Part shown: positions 13,887-16,046 of the stretch, piece after piece
Layout of the letters: each line of letters begins with the position of its first letter
Numbering within the stretch: position 1 is the first letter of the stretch
NCBI GenBank assembly: GCA_002067555.1
Contig: MVQQ01000238.1
Span: forward strand, 1-16,046
Length of the DNA stretch: 16,046 bases
Reading direction: 5' to 3'
Origin: Syntrophorhabdus sp. PtaB.Bin184
GTDB lineage: Bacteria > Desulfobacterota > Syntrophorhabdia > Syntrophorhabdales > Syntrophorhabdaceae
The notes under the pieces: model-generated
The model's database searches: none
What the model was told of the DNA's origin: nothing
The model's input: only the letters and a program-made list of their open reading frames with translations
Position numbers and translations under genes: made by a program

Positions 13887-14360
13887 CTACTCAAAGGAGA
13901 AGTCGAGGAACATCACTTCCTGGGTGCCGTTGCCTACGGAAAAATTGAAGGGCAGCTGGACTATTGGCAAGGTGGTGATGAAATTGAGCTCGATCTCTTT
14001 GCCCACGATGACCATCGGGATCGCAGCCTTGAGGTTGATCCCGGCCTTCTCGAATTCCTTGCGTGCCTGCCCCGATATGATGTTCGTCAGCTCGCCGATG
14101 GCATCGACCACGTCGGAATTGATGGCTGCCGATTCGTCTCCGATGAGGGTCTTGTAAATGAACAGCGCCCCCTTGTCCTGAAAGCTTATCGTGATCGTCC
14201 CCTTCCTGTCCCCGACGAGACCCATTATGCCCGTCACCTCGCCCGAGGTCGTGCGGCTCGTCTTGATCACCGGTTTGCTCAAGGTTACCTCAATGCCCAG
14301 CATAGTCCTGAACACCGACTGTGCCGCCATAATAAAAGGGTTTATGTATTTGACATCCAT
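13887..14360 (-). CDS. cheX: CheX-type CheY-P phosphatase family protein
   Basis: A 157-residue protein of the CheC/CheX/FliY class. The signature is DVVDAIGELTNIISGQARKE (residues 83-102), with Glu90 and Asn93 in the E-x2-N motif that places a water molecule for dephosphorylating CheY-P. The rest fits the usual CheX alpha/beta layout: an N-terminal helix (YINPFIMAAQSVFRTMLG), strand GTITISF, and a C-terminal beta part (LNFITTLPIVQL). It has one E-x2-N site, as in CheX; CheC has two. GGAGG lies five bases before the ATG. It follows cheY by 19 bases, so substrate and phosphatase would be co-expressed. The family is confident; CheX rather than a close relative is somewhat less so. Confidence 0.88.
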   Translation of the reverse strand: MDVKYINPFIMAAQSVFRTMLGIEVTLSKPVIKTSRTTSGEVTGIMGLVGDRKGTITISFQDKGALFIYKTLIGDESAAINSDVVDAIGELTNIISGQARKEFEKAGINLKAAIPMVIVGKEIELNFITTLPIVQLPFNFSVGNGTQEVMFLDFSFE

Positions 14361-14379
14361 GCCTGCCTCCGCCGCTTGA

Positions 14380-14754
14380 TTATTTACCGACCTTGGCTTT
14401 CGCCTTGTCTATCGCTTCCCTCAGCTTCTCCGGGGTGAAGGGTTTGACGATATAGTTGTCCACACCCGACTTGATAGCTTCCATGATATTGTCCTTCTGG
14501 GCCTCCGCCGTCACCATGATAAAGGGGATCTTCTTGATGTTGTCATCGCCCTTGCAGGCCTTGAGGAACTCGATGCCCGTCATCTCCGGCATTATCCAGT
14601 CGCTTATGATGAGATCGACCTCTTCCGTGCCGAGCACGGTGAGAGCGTGTTTGCCGTTTTCCGCTTCGAGAACATTCTCGATGCTTATCTGCTTCAATAC
14701 ATTTTTGATGATCTTCCTCATCGTCGCAAAATCGTCAACAACGAGCACTTTCAT
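14380..14754 (-). CDS. cheY: CheY-like response regulator (first gene of the che cluster)
   Basis: A 124-residue stand-alone receiver of classic CheY type: acidic Asp7-Asp8 (VLVVDDFATMRKII), phosphoacceptor Asp52 (IISDWIMPEMTG), Thr82 (FIMVTAEAQKDNI) and Lys104 (YIVKPFTPEKL). The FATMRKII and DWIMPEMTG segments are very close to those of flagellar-motor CheY proteins, so it is the likelier motor-binding copy of the two. A GGAGG Shine-Dalgarno lies seven bases before the ATG. It is followed by the cheX-like gene at 19 bases. Upstream, sigma-28-like and sigma-70-like elements overlap at 14788-14832. CheA, needed to phosphorylate it, is not in the window. Confidence 0.95.
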   Translation of the reverse strand: MKVLVVDDFATMRKIIKNVLKQISIENVLEAENGKHALTVLGTEEVDLIISDWIMPEMTGIEFLKACKGDDNIKKIPFIMVTAEAQKDNIMEAIKSGVDNYIVKPFTPEKLREAIDKAKAKVGK

Positions 14755-14787
14755 TGATAACCTCCGTTGCTTGTTGGGTTTCGTTCC

Positions 14788-14816
14788 ATTCTAAACTAAA
14801 TATGGTTATCGTGCAA
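14788..14816 (-). promoter_or_regulatory. Possible sigma-70 promoter of cheY, overlapping the sigma-28-like one
   Basis: On the minus strand: TTGCAC (14811-14816), a 17-base spacer and TAGAAT (14788-14793). The -10 is good (5 of 6), the -35 poor (3 of 6). It overlaps the sigma-28-like element, so at most one of the two polymerases could use the site at a time. Confidence 0.35.
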
Positions 14817-14832
14817 AGCGGAATTAACTTAA
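14806..14832 (-). promoter_or_regulatory. Sigma-28-like promoter of the cheY/cheX unit
   Basis: On the minus strand: TTAAGTTA (14825-14832), 11 bases, CACGATAA (14806-14813). This matches the flagellar sigma-28 consensus TAAAGTTT-N11-GCCGATAA at 6 of 8 and 6 of 8 with exact spacing. The leader to the ATG would be about 40 bases. Confidence 0.55.
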
Positions 14833-14884
14833 CGCATGATTGTCAATTCGGTTGAGAATAATACGAATTTTCAAGAGATTCCAT

Positions 14885-14914
14885 TTGTCACGAGCAGGAG
14901 AAATCTTGTAAGAT
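14885..14914 (+). promoter_or_regulatory. Weak candidate promoter for the UDP-sugar pyrophosphorylase gene
   Basis: TTGTCA (14885-14890), an 18-base spacer and TAAGAT (14909-14914), giving a leader of about 33 bases to the ATG at 14954. The 199-base divergent gap between cheY and this gene otherwise holds only the che promoters. Confidence 0.3.
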
Positions 14915-14953
14915 TTCACACAAAGGGAATATCTGCTGCACGGCATTATCTCC

Positions 14954-16046
14954 ATGGATGGTGACACGATGGAACAGGACTTTCTGAAGACCCTTGAGAG
15001 CTACGACCAGCGCCACATTCTCGACCATTATCGATCTCTCACCCCGCACCAGAGGAACGTCTTCCTCGAGAATAGCCGGGGCCTTGACCTTCGCCTTGTT
15101 TTCGCCCTTCACCGGCAGTTCGCGAACGCCGACAACTCCCGACGCCCCCCGGCGGATATCAGTCCCCCCGGCGTCGTGTGCATACCCCGAACCCCGGCGC
15201 AGCACGACGATGCCCTCCGGGCGCGCTCGATCGGCGAATCCCTCCTTCAGCGCCAAAAAGTTGCCGTCCTCATTGTCGCCGGCGGACAGGGCTCGCGCCT
15301 GGGTTTCGACGGTCCCAAAGGCACCTTTCCCCTCTCCCCAATCACGGGGAAGACCCTCTTTCAGCTCTTCGCGGAACAGGTACGCGGACTTTCCGCGCGC
15401 TATGGCGTTACCATACCGCTCCTCATTATGACAAGCAGTGACAATCACAAGGAGACGATGGGGTTCTTTCAGAGGAACCGCCACTTCGGCCTTCCGCCCG
15501 GCTCGATTCATTTCTTCTCCCAGGGAGTCCTGCCCGCCCTCTCTCCCGACGGCAGGCTCATCCTTGAGGACAAGGTCCATTTTTATACCAGCCCCAACGG
15601 ACACGGGGGATCGCTCAAAGCCCTCTCCGACAGCGGTCTTCTGGCACGGCTGACCGCGGCGGGCTACGAAGAGCTCTTCTACTGCCAGGTCGACAACCCC
15701 CTCGTGAAGATCGCCGACCCTGTCTTTCTCGGCCACCATTCCCTGGCGGGTTCGCAGGCATCGACGAAGGTTGTGCGGCGAAGAAGTGTAGAGGAGAAGG
15801 TCGGGGTGTACCTCAACATCAAGGGAAGGCAGGCCATCATCGAATACAGCGACCTCGATGAAGACCACATGACGGCCCTCGACGACAAGGGCGAAATACT
15901 ATACTGGGCGGGGAACACGGCGATCCACGTCTTCTCCCTTCCCTTCATCGGGGACCTCAACAGCGACGGGTTTGCCCTGCCTTACCACCTCGCCCGGAAG
16001 TCCGCATACGTGGTTTCCTCGGATTGGGAACCCGCCAGCATCGACG
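14954..16046 (+). CDS. UDP-sugar / UDP-N-acetylhexosamine pyrophosphorylase family protein (partial, 3' end outside)
   Basis: The frame is open for 364 codons to the end of the window. The nucleotide-binding motif VAGGQGSRLGFDGPKGTFPL (about residues 108-127) is the UDPGP-family signature. It is followed by LIMTSSDNHKET, SPNGHGGSLKAL (213-224), QVDNPLVKIADP (245-256, Asp247 likely metal or nucleotide binding), EKVGVYLNIKG, IIEYSDL and GNTAIHVFSLPFI. The VDNPLVKIADP and GN-x3-H-F segments resemble eukaryotic UDP-GlcNAc pyrophosphorylase (UAP1/AGX) more than UDP-glucose enzymes, but substrate choice cannot be fixed from this. The enzyme would make UDP-sugar and pyrophosphate from UTP and a sugar 1-phosphate for cell-wall or exopolysaccharide synthesis. 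The start could also be the ATG at 14969; neither has a strong Shine-Dalgarno. Confidence 0.9.
   Translation, partial: MDGDTMEQDFLKTLESYDQRHILDHYRSLTPHQRNVFLENSRGLDLRLVFALHRQFANADNSRRPPADISPPGVVCIPRTPAQHDDALRARSIGESLLQRQKVAVLIVAGGQGSRLGFDGPKGTFPLSPITGKTLFQLFAEQVRGLSARYGVTIPLLIMTSSDNHKETMGFFQRNRHFGLPPGSIHFFSQGVLPALSPDGRLILEDKVHFYTSPNGHGGSLKALSDSGLLARLTAAGYEELFYCQVDNPLVKIADPVFLGHHSLAGSQASTKVVRRRSVEEKVGVYLNIKGRQAIIEYSDLDEDHMTALDDKGEILYWAGNTAIHVFSLPFIGDLNSDGFALPYHLARKSAYVVSSDWEPASID

Noticed and set aside
14888..15868. Long minus-strand open frame of 326 codons
   Set aside because: It is antisense to the UDP-sugar pyrophosphorylase gene, whose motifs are unmistakable on the plus strand; long antisense frames are common in GC-rich genes.
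1..16046. CRISPR arrays, tRNA or rRNA genes, insertion sequences, integrases
   Set aside because: I saw no regularly spaced direct repeats, no cloverleaf or rRNA-like sequence and no transposase or integrase motifs.

Overview
The window is about 16 kb of GC-rich, densely coded bacterial DNA made up mostly of signal-transduction genes. The gene mix points to a Desulfobacterota (former Deltaproteobacteria) lineage, possibly Syntrophorhabdus-like: a sigma-54 regulator, a PAS hybrid kinase, a response regulator with a C-terminal Cys/His module, and a che cluster containing a CheX-type protein and a soluble MCP-like protein. This placement is inferred from gene content alone.

Left part (1-1102): the 3' end of a PflX-like radical SAM gene, a convergent small lipoprotein gene, and a divergent peptide-chain-release-factor-like gene with an intact GGQ motif. 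A 14-bp perfect palindrome lies between the last two.

Centre-left (1119-6113, plus strand): a class III adenylate cyclase reading frame broken by a single-base frameshift near 1983. Repaired, it encodes roughly 896 residues: a catalytic cyclase domain, a degenerate second cyclase domain, a retroviral-type CCHC zinc knuckle, TPR-like helices and two C-terminal membrane segments. It is followed by an unrecognised winged-helix-like protein and an NtrC-type sigma-54 activator. All three genes have sigma-70-like promoters whose -10 box lies only 5-12 bases before the ATG, with no Shine-Dalgarno, so their transcripts look leaderless or nearly so.

Centre (6114-9362): a 570-bp gap holds inverted intergenic repeats, an 18-bp operator-like palindrome, a full-consensus sigma-54 promoter and the apparent remnant of a DHH-family phosphoesterase on the minus strand. 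Downstream are overlapping genes for a receiver/Cys-His protein and a PAS-PAS hybrid histidine kinase. The NtrC-type protein may act on this sigma-54 promoter. The hybrid kinase gene ends at a stem-loop shared with the convergent cheB gene.

Right part (9384-14832, minus strand): a chemotaxis cluster in transcription order cheY, cheX-like, then a soluble MCP-like protein, a second cheY, cheR and cheB. Both transcription units are preceded by matching sigma-28-like promoters, each starting with the same octamer TTAAGTTA. A strong hairpin terminator separates the two units. No cheA or cheW is present in the window. The MCP-like protein has two hairpin-tip-like segments and a CheZ-like D-x3-Q motif, and may be a signalling adaptor or phosphatase rather than a receptor.

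Right edge (14954-16046, plus strand): the first 364 codons of a UDP-sugar/UDP-GlcNAc pyrophosphorylase family gene, running off the window.
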